From positions 1 to 64,000 of the forward strand of contig QCGZ01000001.1 of NCBI GenBank assembly GCA_003279705.1: DNA of 64,000 nt, given 5' to 3'. Source of the DNA: OCS116 cluster bacterium AG-390-I16 (GTDB lineage Bacteria; Pseudomonadota; Alphaproteobacteria; MED-G09). The position numbers and the translations under genes were made by a program. Shown one piece after another: positions 18,122 to 25,513 of this stretch (position 1 is the first letter of the stretch; every line of letters starts with the position of its first letter). The notes under the pieces were generated by a model. It did not search any database, was not told the DNA's origin, and was given only the letters and a program-made list of their open reading frames with translations.

Positions 18122-19768
18122 ATGTTTTATAATTCTCTCTTTGAAAATTCACTTAAAATTTTACCGATTTTTTTATTTTTACTTTTTGTTGCACCTGTAA
18201 TTTTAGTTTTATCTAGTCTTTTTTATGGATACTCTGAGAACTGGTTTCATTTATATAATTATGTACTTTCTGAATATATTATAAACTCAATTTTTCTAAT
18301 TATTGGAGTTTCCTTTTTTGTAGTATTGATAGGAGTTTTATCATCATGGCTTGTAACTTATTATGATTTTACAGGTAAATCTTTTTTTGAGTGGGCTTTA
18401 ATACTTCCTCTTGCTGTACCACCTTACATCTTAGCTTATACATTTACGGAGATTTTTGACACTTATGGAAGTGCTAATATATTACTAAATAATATTTTTT
18501 TATTAGAAGATAAAAAAGTTTTTTTTCCAAATGTTAGGAACATATATGGAGCAATAGCTGTTTTTTCCTTTACCCTTTATCCATATGTTTATCTTGTTTC
18601 AAGAATGGCTTTTATAAATCAATCGATTTCCATTATTGAGGCTGGAAGGGTTTTAGGTTTAAGTAGAGTAGGGGCATTCTTTAAATTATCAATACCACTT
18701 ATAAGACCTGCTATTTTTGCAGGCTTAGCTCTTGTTATTATGGAGACACTATCAGACTTTGGCGCCGTAGAACATTTCGCAATTGCAACATTCACTACTG
18801 GAATTTTTAGAACATGGTTTGGAATGTATGATTTACAAACTGCAATGCAATTAGCATCATTACTCTTAATTTTTGTGACAGTATTTTTAGTCATTGAGAG
18901 GATATCTAGGAAAAAGGCTTCTTTTGTATCAAGAAATTCTCTTTATAAAAAATACGATATTATAAAACTTAAAGGTTATAATAATTTTTTCGCAATGCTG
19001 TTTTGTTTTACTCCGATATTTATGGGATTTATTTTGCCCATAACTGAATTACTCAATTGGACAATTAATTATAAGTTAGATTTTTTTAATATAGATTTTT
19101 TGGAGAGTTCTTTTAATTCTCTTTTACTTGCAATAATCGCCGCTTTATTATGTACAATGATTTCTTTTCTAGTTAATTTTTCTGCTCGTTTTCAAGGTAA
19201 TAAATTTCTATTATCCCTTAGCTCAGCCCTTATGCTTGGATATGCTGTACCTGGATTAATTCTTGCTATTGGAATAACTCAACTTCTTACGTTTCTTGAC
19301 AATTATATTGAATTTTTTAAATTTAATTTTATTTTAACTGGAAGCTTAATCGGTTTAATAATTGCTTACATAATAAAATCATATGCTTTATCTAATTCTA
19401 CAATTGAAGCTAGTTTTCAAAGAGTTAGTAGCTCATTGGACGATGTTTCTAAAACTTTAAATATCTCAGGTATTAAATTAATGTATAAAATTCATTTCCC
19501 TCTAGTAAAAACAGGACTACTTACAAGTATTTTACTTGTAGGATCTGAGGTTATTAAGGAATTACCTGCTACTCTAATTTTGAGACCTTTTAATTTTGAA
19601 ACCTTGGCAGTCTCGGCATATAATTATGCTTCAGAAGAGCGAATGTATGAAGCAGCTGCCCCTTCAATTGCTATCGTAATAGTTGGACTGTTACCAATTG
19701 TAATTTTATCAAGAATTATAAAAAATTCGAGACCTGGAGAAGAGCTATGGAAAAAAAAATTAGTTTAA
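18122..19768 (+). CDS. fbpB: Ferric-iron ABC transporter, permease
   Basis: A 548-residue permease with about twelve hydrophobic spans in two tandem halves, the usual FbpB architecture. Each half carries an ABC-permease EAA-type loop: EAGRVLGLSRVGAFFKLSIP in the first (about residues 173-192) and a more divergent LDDVSKTLNISGIKLMYKIH in the second. A helix-rich N-terminus starts without a signal peptide. The end overlaps fbpC by 22 bp, indicating one transcript with coupled translation. Confidence 0.94.
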   Translation: MFYNSLFENSLKILPIFLFLLFVAPVILVLSSLFYGYSENWFHLYNYVLSEYIINSIFLIIGVSFFVVLIGVLSSWLVTYYDFTGKSFFEWALILPLAVPPYILAYTFTEIFDTYGSANILLNNIFLLEDKKVFFPNVRNIYGAIAVFSFTLYPYVYLVSRMAFINQSISIIEAGRVLGLSRVGAFFKLSIPLIRPAIFAGLALVIMETLSDFGAVEHFAIATFTTGIFRTWFGMYDLQTAMQLASLLLIFVTVFLVIERISRKKASFVSRNSLYKKYDIIKLKGYNNFFAMLFCFTPIFMGFILPITELLNWTINYKLDFFNIDFLESSFNSLLLAIIAALLCTMISFLVNFSARFQGNKFLLSLSSALMLGYAVPGLILAIGITQLLTFLDNYIEFFKFNFILTGSLIGLIIAYIIKSYALSNSTIEASFQRVSSSLDDVSKTLNISGIKLMYKIHFPLVKTGLLTSILLVGSEVIKELPATLILRPFNFETLAVSAYNYASEERMYEAAAPSIAIVIVGLLPIVILSRIIKNSRPGEELWKKKLV

Positions 19769-20406
19769 GTTTATCGAATATAAAGCATAGCTATGGTGGT
19801 AGTGATTTTATTTTGAATGATATAAATTTGGATGTGTCTGAAGGTGAAATAGTTGCAATATTAGGCTCATCTGGATGTGGAAAGTCAACTTTGTTAAGGT
19901 TGATAACTGGCTTAGAAAAATTAAATTATGGCGCGATAGAAATCTATGGAAAAACTGTTGCTAATAAAGATTTTTCAACTCCCCCAAACCATAGAAATGT
20001 TGGTCTAGTTCTTCAAGAGAAAGTTTTGTTTCCTCATTTATCAGTATTAGAAAATGTAAAATTTGGAATTAAAGGTAAAAAAAGTTTTCGTACAAAAAAA
20101 GCTATAGACTTACTTAATCTTTTTCGAGTTGATCAATATGTAAATTCTTACCCAAATAACATATCTGGAGGGGAACAACAAAGAGTAGCAATTGCAAGAG
20201 CAATTGCTCCTGACCCACAAATTTTGTTAATGGATGAGCCCTTTGCTTCTTTAGATGAAGATCTGAAGAAAGATTTAAGGCATGAAACAAAAAAAATATT
20301 AAACAATAATAATATAACTTGTATTCTCGTAACCCATGATATTGAGGATGCTAATTCTATGGCAGATAGAATAATTAAATTAAAGGACGGAAAGATTGAT
20401 AATTAG
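19747..20406 (+). CDS. fbpC: Ferric-iron ABC transporter, short ATPase
   Basis: A 219-residue ATPase with Walker A GSSGCGKST (about 38-46), a Q-loop in LVLQEKVLFPHLS, signature ISGGEQQRVAIARA (about 141-154), Walker B ILLMDEPFASLDE and switch His in VTHDIEDA. Classical FbpC proteins run to about 350 residues with a C-terminal regulatory domain; that domain is absent here, so this is the minimal ATPase only. The next gene starts 11 bp before its stop, with no room for a lost domain in another frame. Confidence 0.92.
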   Translation: MEKKISLSLSNIKHSYGGSDFILNDINLDVSEGEIVAILGSSGCGKSTLLRLITGLEKLNYGAIEIYGKTVANKDFSTPPNHRNVGLVLQEKVLFPHLSVLENVKFGIKGKKSFRTKKAIDLLNLFRVDQYVNSYPNNISGGEQQRVAIARAIAPDPQILLMDEPFASLDEDLKKDLRHETKKILNNNNITCILVTHDIEDANSMADRIIKLKDGKIDN

Positions 20407-20950
20407 AAATTTTAAATATTTAATTTTTTTTCTTTTCACTATCTTTTTAAATTCAACTCTTACTGCTGAAGAAATGATTATTGGTGAAGAAAAAATTGAT
20501 CCAGGTATTGAATTAATTTTTGAAGGTGCAATTAAAGATGATATTTTTCCCGAAGAATTTTATTTAAGTGAACAAAAATCAGATATTCATATCGAAGCCC
20601 TTGCCACCTGGACAAATGATGCGCCTGAGGGTTCTGTTGAGGGTGGCTTTGTACCTTATTTAGAAATAAAAGTTAAAATAATTAACCAAAAAACTCGAAA
20701 GAGTGTTTCATATGATCTTGTTCCGCATATAAATTTAACAGATAATTTTCATTACGCTAATAATATAAAGTTACCAGGAAAAGAAGATGATCTTTTTGAA
20801 GTAATTTTTGATATCAAACCACCTTCCATTGGAAGTTTAGGTTATCACTATGATTGGAGAAAGAATGTAAATAAAAACCTTATTTCTAAGAGAACTTTTA
20901 TTTACATGGATCAAAATTTTAGTAAATGGGCTTCTTTATCAAGAAGATAA
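20396..20950 (+). CDS. P19/Tp34-like periplasmic iron-transport protein
   Basis: A 184-residue protein with a signal peptide (residues 1-24, cut near LTAEE). The mature part follows the P19/Tp34/FetP layout (Pfam iron transport-associated): SDIHIEALATWT at 62-73, GGFVPYLEIKVKI at 83-95, a DLVPHINLTDNFHYANNIKL segment (107-126), and a FEVIFDIKPPSIGS strand. H65, E67, H111, H119 and H151 are candidate metal ligands. P19 homologues bind copper or iron and usually accompany the FTR1 iron permease; here the partner is FbpABC. The TTG start overlaps fbpC by 11 bp, so it belongs to the iron operon. Confidence 0.75.
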   Translation: MIIRNFKYLIFFLFTIFLNSTLTAEEMIIGEEKIDPGIELIFEGAIKDDIFPEEFYLSEQKSDIHIEALATWTNDAPEGSVEGGFVPYLEIKVKIINQKTRKSVSYDLVPHINLTDNFHYANNIKLPGKEDDLFEVIFDIKPPSIGSLGYHYDWRKNVNKNLISKRTFIYMDQNFSKWASLSRR

Positions 20951-21011
20951 TACAATATTTTCAATAAGTTAGTTATTTAAAAAATAAAGATATTTTTTTT
21001 ATTTATTTACT

Positions 21012-21026
21012 TGCGAATGATTATTA
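21012..21026 (+). promoter_or_regulatory. Fur-box-like site 1 upstream of siderophore receptor
   Basis: TGCGAATGATTATTA, 82 bp before the receptor ATG. It shares the TGCRAAT-N-ATTATTA form with the sites at 16967 and 21040. Its start is 28 bp from the start of the next copy, close to a multiple of the helical turn. Confidence 0.6.
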
Positions 21027-21039
21027 ATTACATTATAAC

Positions 21040-21054
21040 TGCGAATAATTATTA
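21040..21054 (+). promoter_or_regulatory. Fur-box-like site 2 upstream of siderophore receptor
   Basis: TGCGAATAATTATTA, followed by TTATCA, 54 bp before the receptor ATG. The double arrangement with the site at 21012 is typical of strongly iron-repressed receptor promoters in other bacteria; the regulator identity (Fur) is inference from shape. Confidence 0.6.
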
Positions 21055-21093
21055 TTATCAAAAACAATTTTTTTAAATTGGGGAAACAAAACT

Positions 21094-23178
21094 ATGATAA
21101 AAGCTAAATTAAGTAAGTTTTTACTTATTGCATTGATGTTCAATCTATCGGTGCCTATTACTATATTTGCACAAGAGAATTCATCTGATCCTGAAGAAAT
21201 TATCGTCAAAGGTAAGGTTCTTTATTCTGATCAGGTTACTGCTCTTAAAACTCCAGTACCAATTATTGATGTGCCACAAACACTATCAATTGTTACTGAT
21301 GAAGATATTCGTAAGCAAGGTTTTAGAGATCTTGGCGATATCGTTCGTTACACACCAGGTGTTAATACATCGCAAGGAGAGGGACACAGAGACTCTGTAG
21401 TCTTCAGAGGAGTTAGATCAACCGCTGACTTCTATCTTGATGGTGTAAGGGATGATGTTCAATATTACCGTTCTCTCTATAACCTAGAGCAAGTTGAAAT
21501 TCTAAGAGGACCTAATGCGTTGTTATTTGGAAGAGGTGGAACTGGTGGTATCATTAACAGAGTTACAAAAAAAGCTGTTTTAAATGATGCTTTTGGATCT
21601 TTTGATATGGGCGCGGATACTTTTGGAGCATTTGACTTCGCTGTTGATTATAATGTTCAAACTGGTGAAAATTCTGCATTAAGAATTAACTTTCACTCTG
21701 ATACATTAGAAAATCACAGAGATTACTTCGATGGTGATCGTTATGGTTTTAACCCAACACTAAGAGTTCAAATTTCACCTCAAACAACATTAGATTTATC
21801 TTATGAGCATGCAGATCATGAAAGATTTATTGATCGTGGTGTTCCAACCCTTAATGGAGAACCAGTGGAGGCTTTTGAAGAAATAGTTTTCGGTGACACT
21901 GATACAAACTTAACAACCCTTAGAGCTGATATTTATCGTGCTAATGTTAGTCATGAATTTTCTGACACTCAAAAAGGTAATTTTGTTGTTCAATATAGCG
22001 ATTTTGCAAAAATGTATAAAAATTATTATGCATCAGGTTACTCTGGTGGGGATACATTTACAGCGGATGGTTATAAAGATCCTACAGAAAGAACTAATTT
22101 AATAATTTCTGGTAACATTGTTAATGAGTTTGAAACTGGATCAGCAAAACATACTCTATTGGTTGGGGCTGAAATTATTGACACTGAGAATGAAAATTAC
22201 CGTTATAATACTTTTTTTATTACTACTGAAGATGATAACGAAGTATTCAATATCTCTAGACCAATTAACTTTGGAGTTAATGCTGCAGGTGTAAGAACAT
22301 ATAATGACTTTACTGCAGATCTAAAAAGTAGCACTGAATCTGATATTGAAGTGACATCTTTCTACATTCAAGATCAAATTGATGTGAATGATAACTTTAA
22401 GATAATGCTCGGTGGACGTTTTGATAGTTTTGATATTACAGTTAGAGATGTCAAAAATGGTACGTCAGAGTCAAGAGAAGATGAAGAAGTTTCTCCACGT
22501 GCAGGTTTAATCTTTAAGCCGCAAGAAAATCTATCACTTTATGTAAGTTATAGTGAAAGCTTCCTTCCAAGATCTGGTGAGCAATTCAAAAGTTTATCAT
22601 CTAGCTCTGCAAGATTAGACCCTGATGTTTTCGAAAGCACTGAAATTGGTGTTAAATGGGATATCAGAGATAATCTAAGCTTTACTGTTAGTTATTTTGA
22701 TAGTGAGCAAACTCAAGCTGTTAGAGACAGTGATACTGGTGAAAATTCAGAAATCGTAGGACTTCAAGTTGACGGTATTGAGTTAGAACTTAAGGGACAA
22801 GTGACTGATAGATTATATTTAGCGCTTGGATATAGTGATCTTGATGGTGAAACTGCTAAAGGTGGCGAGCCTAGAGAAATACCTGAACAAACTGCTTCTT
22901 TATGGGCTACGTATGAAGTCAATGATCAGTTTGGTATTGGTTTAGGTGTCACACATCAAGGTGAGTCTAATATTAAAAATGATAAACCAGGCCTAATCCT
23001 TCCTGACTATACACGTGTGGACTTTGCAGCTTATTATGATCTTGCAGACGATTTAAGCGTTCAGCTTAACGTTGAAAATTTAACTGATGAGCTATATTTC
23101 CCGCATTCTCATAGTACTCACCAAGCATCAGTCGGTGAGCCTTTGAATGCACGTGTATCTCTAAGGAAAAGATTCTAA
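21094..23178 (+). CDS. TonB-dependent siderophore receptor
   Basis: A 694-residue receptor with a signal peptide ending near FAQEN (about residue 28), a TonB-box-like EEIIVKG at about 33-39, and a plug domain with VPQTLSIVTDEDIRKQG, FRGVRSTADFYLDGVRDD and VEILRGPNALLFGRGGTGG, the pattern of catecholate/hydroxamate siderophore receptors (Fiu/FhuE/FepA-like groups). The barrel ends with LRKRF, terminal Phe. The codon usage is a little richer in C and G than its neighbours. Two Fur-box-like sites precede it. The siderophore cannot be told from the sequence. Confidence 0.93.
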   Translation: MIKAKLSKFLLIALMFNLSVPITIFAQENSSDPEEIIVKGKVLYSDQVTALKTPVPIIDVPQTLSIVTDEDIRKQGFRDLGDIVRYTPGVNTSQGEGHRDSVVFRGVRSTADFYLDGVRDDVQYYRSLYNLEQVEILRGPNALLFGRGGTGGIINRVTKKAVLNDAFGSFDMGADTFGAFDFAVDYNVQTGENSALRINFHSDTLENHRDYFDGDRYGFNPTLRVQISPQTTLDLSYEHADHERFIDRGVPTLNGEPVEAFEEIVFGDTDTNLTTLRADIYRANVSHEFSDTQKGNFVVQYSDFAKMYKNYYASGYSGGDTFTADGYKDPTERTNLIISGNIVNEFETGSAKHTLLVGAEIIDTENENYRYNTFFITTEDDNEVFNISRPINFGVNAAGVRTYNDFTADLKSSTESDIEVTSFYIQDQIDVNDNFKIMLGGRFDSFDITVRDVKNGTSESREDEEVSPRAGLIFKPQENLSLYVSYSESFLPRSGEQFKSLSSSSARLDPDVFESTEIGVKWDIRDNLSFTVSYFDSEQTQAVRDSDTGENSEIVGLQVDGIELELKGQVTDRLYLALGYSDLDGETAKGGEPREIPEQTASLWATYEVNDQFGIGLGVTHQGESNIKNDKPGLILPDYTRVDFAAYYDLADDLSVQLNVENLTDELYFPHSHSTHQASVGEPLNARVSLRKRF

Positions 23179-23208
23179 GGGATAGTTTAATAGATAAAGA
23201 GGGATGTT

Positions 23209-23679
23209 ATGGAAAGAAGTATCAAGAATTTAGGAACTGCTGAAAATATATTAATTTTATGCTCGAGGTTTTGGTTAAAAGCCCATGTATTTAGATGTAA
23301 TACGCCTCTAATTTTAATTGATCATACTTTCAAGGCGGCTAAACTTGATAACTCTGTAAGATACTTTCATACACTTATGATGGGTCTCTCACACTTAAAT
23401 AAAACTAATTTAAGAAGTGATTTCATGACATCTCCTTTAACTAGTAAAAACGAGAATTTATTAATTGAAATTATAGCTTTTGCTCAAAAAGATATGAAGG
23501 AAGATATTTATAATATATTTGGTCCTTATTTTCCTGAAGCAGACGCAGAACATTTTGTGAATGCAGGTTTTAATTTAGGTAAGAAATTTATTAATAGTGA
23601 TTTAATTATTCACGAGAAATATAAAGATAACATTTACTCCTTTTATGGGAGTAGGGAGCAATTAAATGTTATAAACTAA
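23209..23679 (+). CDS. Unrecognised 156-residue protein after the siderophore receptor
   Basis: I do not recognise this family. The protein is 156 residues, soluble, no signal peptide, mixed charge, with a central HTLMMGLSHLNKTNL helix and a C-terminal FVNAGFNLGKKFIN helix. It starts 30 bp after the receptor stop with AGAGGGATG as ribosome-binding site and is probably on the same iron-controlled transcript. A cytosolic accessory role in iron or siderophore handling is only a guess from position. A candidate terminator follows about 90 bp later. Confidence 0.7.
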   Translation: MERSIKNLGTAENILILCSRFWLKAHVFRCNTPLILIDHTFKAAKLDNSVRYFHTLMMGLSHLNKTNLRSDFMTSPLTSKNENLLIEIIAFAQKDMKEDIYNIFGPYFPEADAEHFVNAGFNLGKKFINSDLIIHEKYKDNIYSFYGSREQLNVIN

Positions 23680-23716
23680 GACTTTTGATATTATCTGATT
23701 TTTATTTCCATTAATT

Positions 23717-23815
23717 AGACTCCCCCCCCTAAGGAAAGATAATTAGATAAGCAGTATCCCAATAATACTGCCAAATGGGACCATTATTTTTAATTTTGGT
23801 CCCATTTTACTTTTT
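23717..23815 (+). ncRNA. Candidate small RNA or 3'UTR fragment ending in a strong terminator
   Basis: The gap between the hypothetical gene and ahpC holds an unusual C-tract (eight C, 23722-23729), then a 7-bp hairpin GCAGTAT/ATACTGC (23751-23757 with 23765-23771, 7-base loop), then a terminator hairpin. A single-stranded C-rich stretch followed by two stems and a T-tract is the layout of many trans-acting small RNAs, and C-rich motifs able to pair with ribosome-binding sites occur in alphaproteobacterial sRNAs. No promoter of its own is clear; it could be processed from the receptor transcript. Confidence 0.4.
23773..23815 (+). terminator. Rho-independent terminator
   Basis: An 11-bp perfect stem (23773-23783 with 23797-23807; arm AAATGGGACCA) round a 13-base AT loop, followed by TACTTTTT. 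It is the only clear intrinsic terminator I found in the window and separates the iron operon from ahpC. Confidence 0.8.
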
Positions 23816-23866
23816 AGATTGATTCTAATTTAGCTATAGTTTATATCTATTTTCATCATAAACTTA

Positions 23867-23885
23867 AATGATTCTAATAATCATT
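23867..23885 (+). promoter_or_regulatory. Inverted repeat upstream of ahpC
   Basis: AATGATT-N5-AATCATT, a perfect 7-bp inverted repeat 24 bp before the ahpC ATG. The half-site resembles the ATGATT core of the Fur-like sites at 21012, so an iron- or peroxide-responsive regulator of the Fur family is plausible. A related half-site (GATTCTAAT) also occurs at 23821-23829 and 23870-23878. Confidence 0.4.
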
Positions 23886-23908
23886 ATTATAAATTAGGAG
23901 AAATTATT

Positions 23909-24454
23909 ATGTTAGGAATTGGAAGTGATTTACCAGAGTTCGAGGTTGTAGGTGTAAAGCCAGGTTTCAATAATCATGAAGAAAATGGTGAAAGTGCATT
24001 TGAAAATATTACCAATAAAAGCTTTGAAGGAAAGTGGAAGGTTATATATTTTTATCCAAAAGATTTTACGTTTGTTTGTCCAACTGAAATTTCAGAATTT
24101 GCTTCATTAAATTCTGATTTTGAGGATAGAGATTGTGTTGTTTTAGGTGGAAGCTCTGACAATGAATTTTGCAAATTAGCATGGAGAAGAGAGCATTCTG
24201 ATTTAAATAAGTTATCTCAGTGGTCATTTGCTGATACCACTGGATCTTTAATTGATGCCCTTGGTATAAGATCTGAGGAGGGTGTTGCTTTAAGAGCTAC
24301 TTTTATTGTTGATCCTCATAATGTTATTCAACATGTTTATGTTACTAACCTAAATGTTGGAAGAAATCCTCAAGATACATTACGTGTATTGGATGCTCTT
24401 CAAACAGATGAATTGTGTCCATGTAACCGTCCTGTTGGTGGTGAAACTTTATAA
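23909..24454 (+). CDS. ahpC: Alkyl hydroperoxide peroxidase, AhpC type
   Basis: A 181-residue 2-Cys peroxiredoxin. The peroxidatic Cys is C57 in the FVCPTE motif and the resolving Cys lies in the C-terminal DELCPCNRP tail (C170/C172). This tail is typical of the AhpC group that is reduced by AhpD rather than by AhpF, and ahpD is the next gene (12 bp). It detoxifies peroxides in the cytosol. The inverted repeat 24 bp upstream may be its operator. Placement after the iron genes fits the need to contain Fenton chemistry. Confidence 0.93.
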   Translation: MLGIGSDLPEFEVVGVKPGFNNHEENGESAFENITNKSFEGKWKVIYFYPKDFTFVCPTEISEFASLNSDFEDRDCVVLGGSSDNEFCKLAWRREHSDLNKLSQWSFADTTGSLIDALGIRSEEGVALRATFIVDPHNVIQHVYVTNLNVGRNPQDTLRVLDALQTDELCPCNRPVGGETL

Positions 24455-24466
24455 AAGTGATTAATT

Positions 24467-24991
24467 ATGAAATTTGAAAAAATAAAGTCTCTTTTGCCTG
24501 ATTTTGCAAAAGATATAAAATTAAATCTTTCTTCATTATCAAATGAAACAATTTTGAATGAGAATACTTTTGCCGGAATGGTTTTAACATCATCTTTAAC
24601 AACACAAAATAAATTTTTAACTGAAATGATAGTTGAAGAAGCAATAGAAATTCTTTCTGAGAAAGAGTTTAATGCTGCATATACAGCCGCAAGCTTAATG
24701 GCTATGAATAATATTTATTATCGATCAATACATTTAATAAGTAATAAAAACTATCAATCAATGCCCGCTAATTTAAGGATGAATGCAATAGCATCCCACG
24801 GTATTGACGAAATTGATTTTGAACTATGGTCTCTTGCTGCTTCAGCTATTAAAGGCTGTGGTATGTGTTTGGATAGTCATGAAAATGTTTTAGTTAAAAA
24901 AGAAGTTAGTGCAAATAAAATCCAAGCAGCTTTAAGAGTGGCTTCGGTAATAAATGCAACTAGCCTATCGATTGATTCAATTTCAAATTAA
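24467..24991 (+). CDS. ahpD: AhpD-like alkylhydroperoxidase
   Basis: A 174-residue all-helical AhpD-fold protein with the catalytic CGMCLDSHE (CxxC plus His, about residues 125-133) inside a helical hairpin. In actinobacteria and some alphaproteobacteria AhpD reduces the AhpC disulfide, drawing electrons from lipoyl proteins. The immediate ahpC neighbour supports that role. The length and C-terminal placement of the motif are normal. Confidence 0.9.
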   Translation: MKFEKIKSLLPDFAKDIKLNLSSLSNETILNENTFAGMVLTSSLTTQNKFLTEMIVEEAIEILSEKEFNAAYTAASLMAMNNIYYRSIHLISNKNYQSMPANLRMNAIASHGIDEIDFELWSLAASAIKGCGMCLDSHENVLVKKEVSANKIQAALRVASVINATSLSIDSISN

Positions 24992-24993
24992 TT

Positions 24994-25004
24994 TATGCGA
25001 CATA
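24994..25004 (+). promoter_or_regulatory. TATGCGACATA motif upstream of pseudoazurin
   Basis: The 11-mer TATGCGACATA has its exact reverse complement at 26836-26846 in the hemA/hemC divergent promoter region, 1.8 kb away. With the following TATTGTC it gives GCGAC-N5-GTC, which resembles a RegA/PrrA-type redox-regulator site. A looser relative, TATGACCGCAT, lies at 25034-25044. The match is suggestive only. Confidence 0.3.
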
Positions 25005-25087
25005 TTGTCTTTAATATTTTTTCAGCTGGCAAATATGACCGCATTTATTGTAATTTATAGTATTGATTTTAATATTAGGAGATTAAA

Positions 25088-25513
25088 TTGAATAAAATTT
25101 TATTTGCCATTACCGCCATATTTTTTGCAAACACACTATCAGCTGCAACTTTCGAAGTTGAAATGCTTAATAGGTTAGGAAAAGAAAGCATGGTTTATTC
25201 TCAGTCTGTAGTGAATATTCAATCTGGTGATACCGTAAAATGGTTGGCAACAACAAAAGGTCATAACGTTCAATTTCTAAGTGTACCCGAGGGTGTTGGT
25301 ACTTTTAGGAGTAAGTTAAATGTTGATACAGAATATACATTTACAGTACCTGGTATTTATTTATATCAATGCACACCTCACAAAAATATGGGCATGATTG
25401 CGGTAGTTATTGTTGATGGCAACAAAGATAATTTAAATGCTATAACATCTGCTCGTGTAGCTGGTAAAAGTAAGCAAAGGTTAGCAAAAATTATTGAAAC
25501 TCTTAGTTCTTAA
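25088..25513 (+). CDS. Pseudoazurin-like blue copper protein
   Basis: A 141-residue periplasmic cupredoxin with a 19-residue signal peptide (ends LSAA). Type-1 copper ligands are in place: H59 in TKGHNV and C95, H98, M103 in CTPHKNMGM, the pseudoazurin spacing. The mature N-terminal pattern FEVEMLN and the 27-residue helical C-terminal extension are also pseudoazurin features. It carries electrons between periplasmic redox proteins; a partner is not evident here (no nitrite reductase or oxidase nearby). The start is TTG with TAGGAG upstream. Its stop overlaps convergent hemA by 4 bp. Confidence 0.9.
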   Translation: MNKILFAITAIFFANTLSAATFEVEMLNRLGKESMVYSQSVVNIQSGDTVKWLATTKGHNVQFLSVPEGVGTFRSKLNVDTEYTFTVPGIYLYQCTPHKNMGMIAVVIVDGNKDNLNAITSARVAGKSKQRLAKIIETLSS

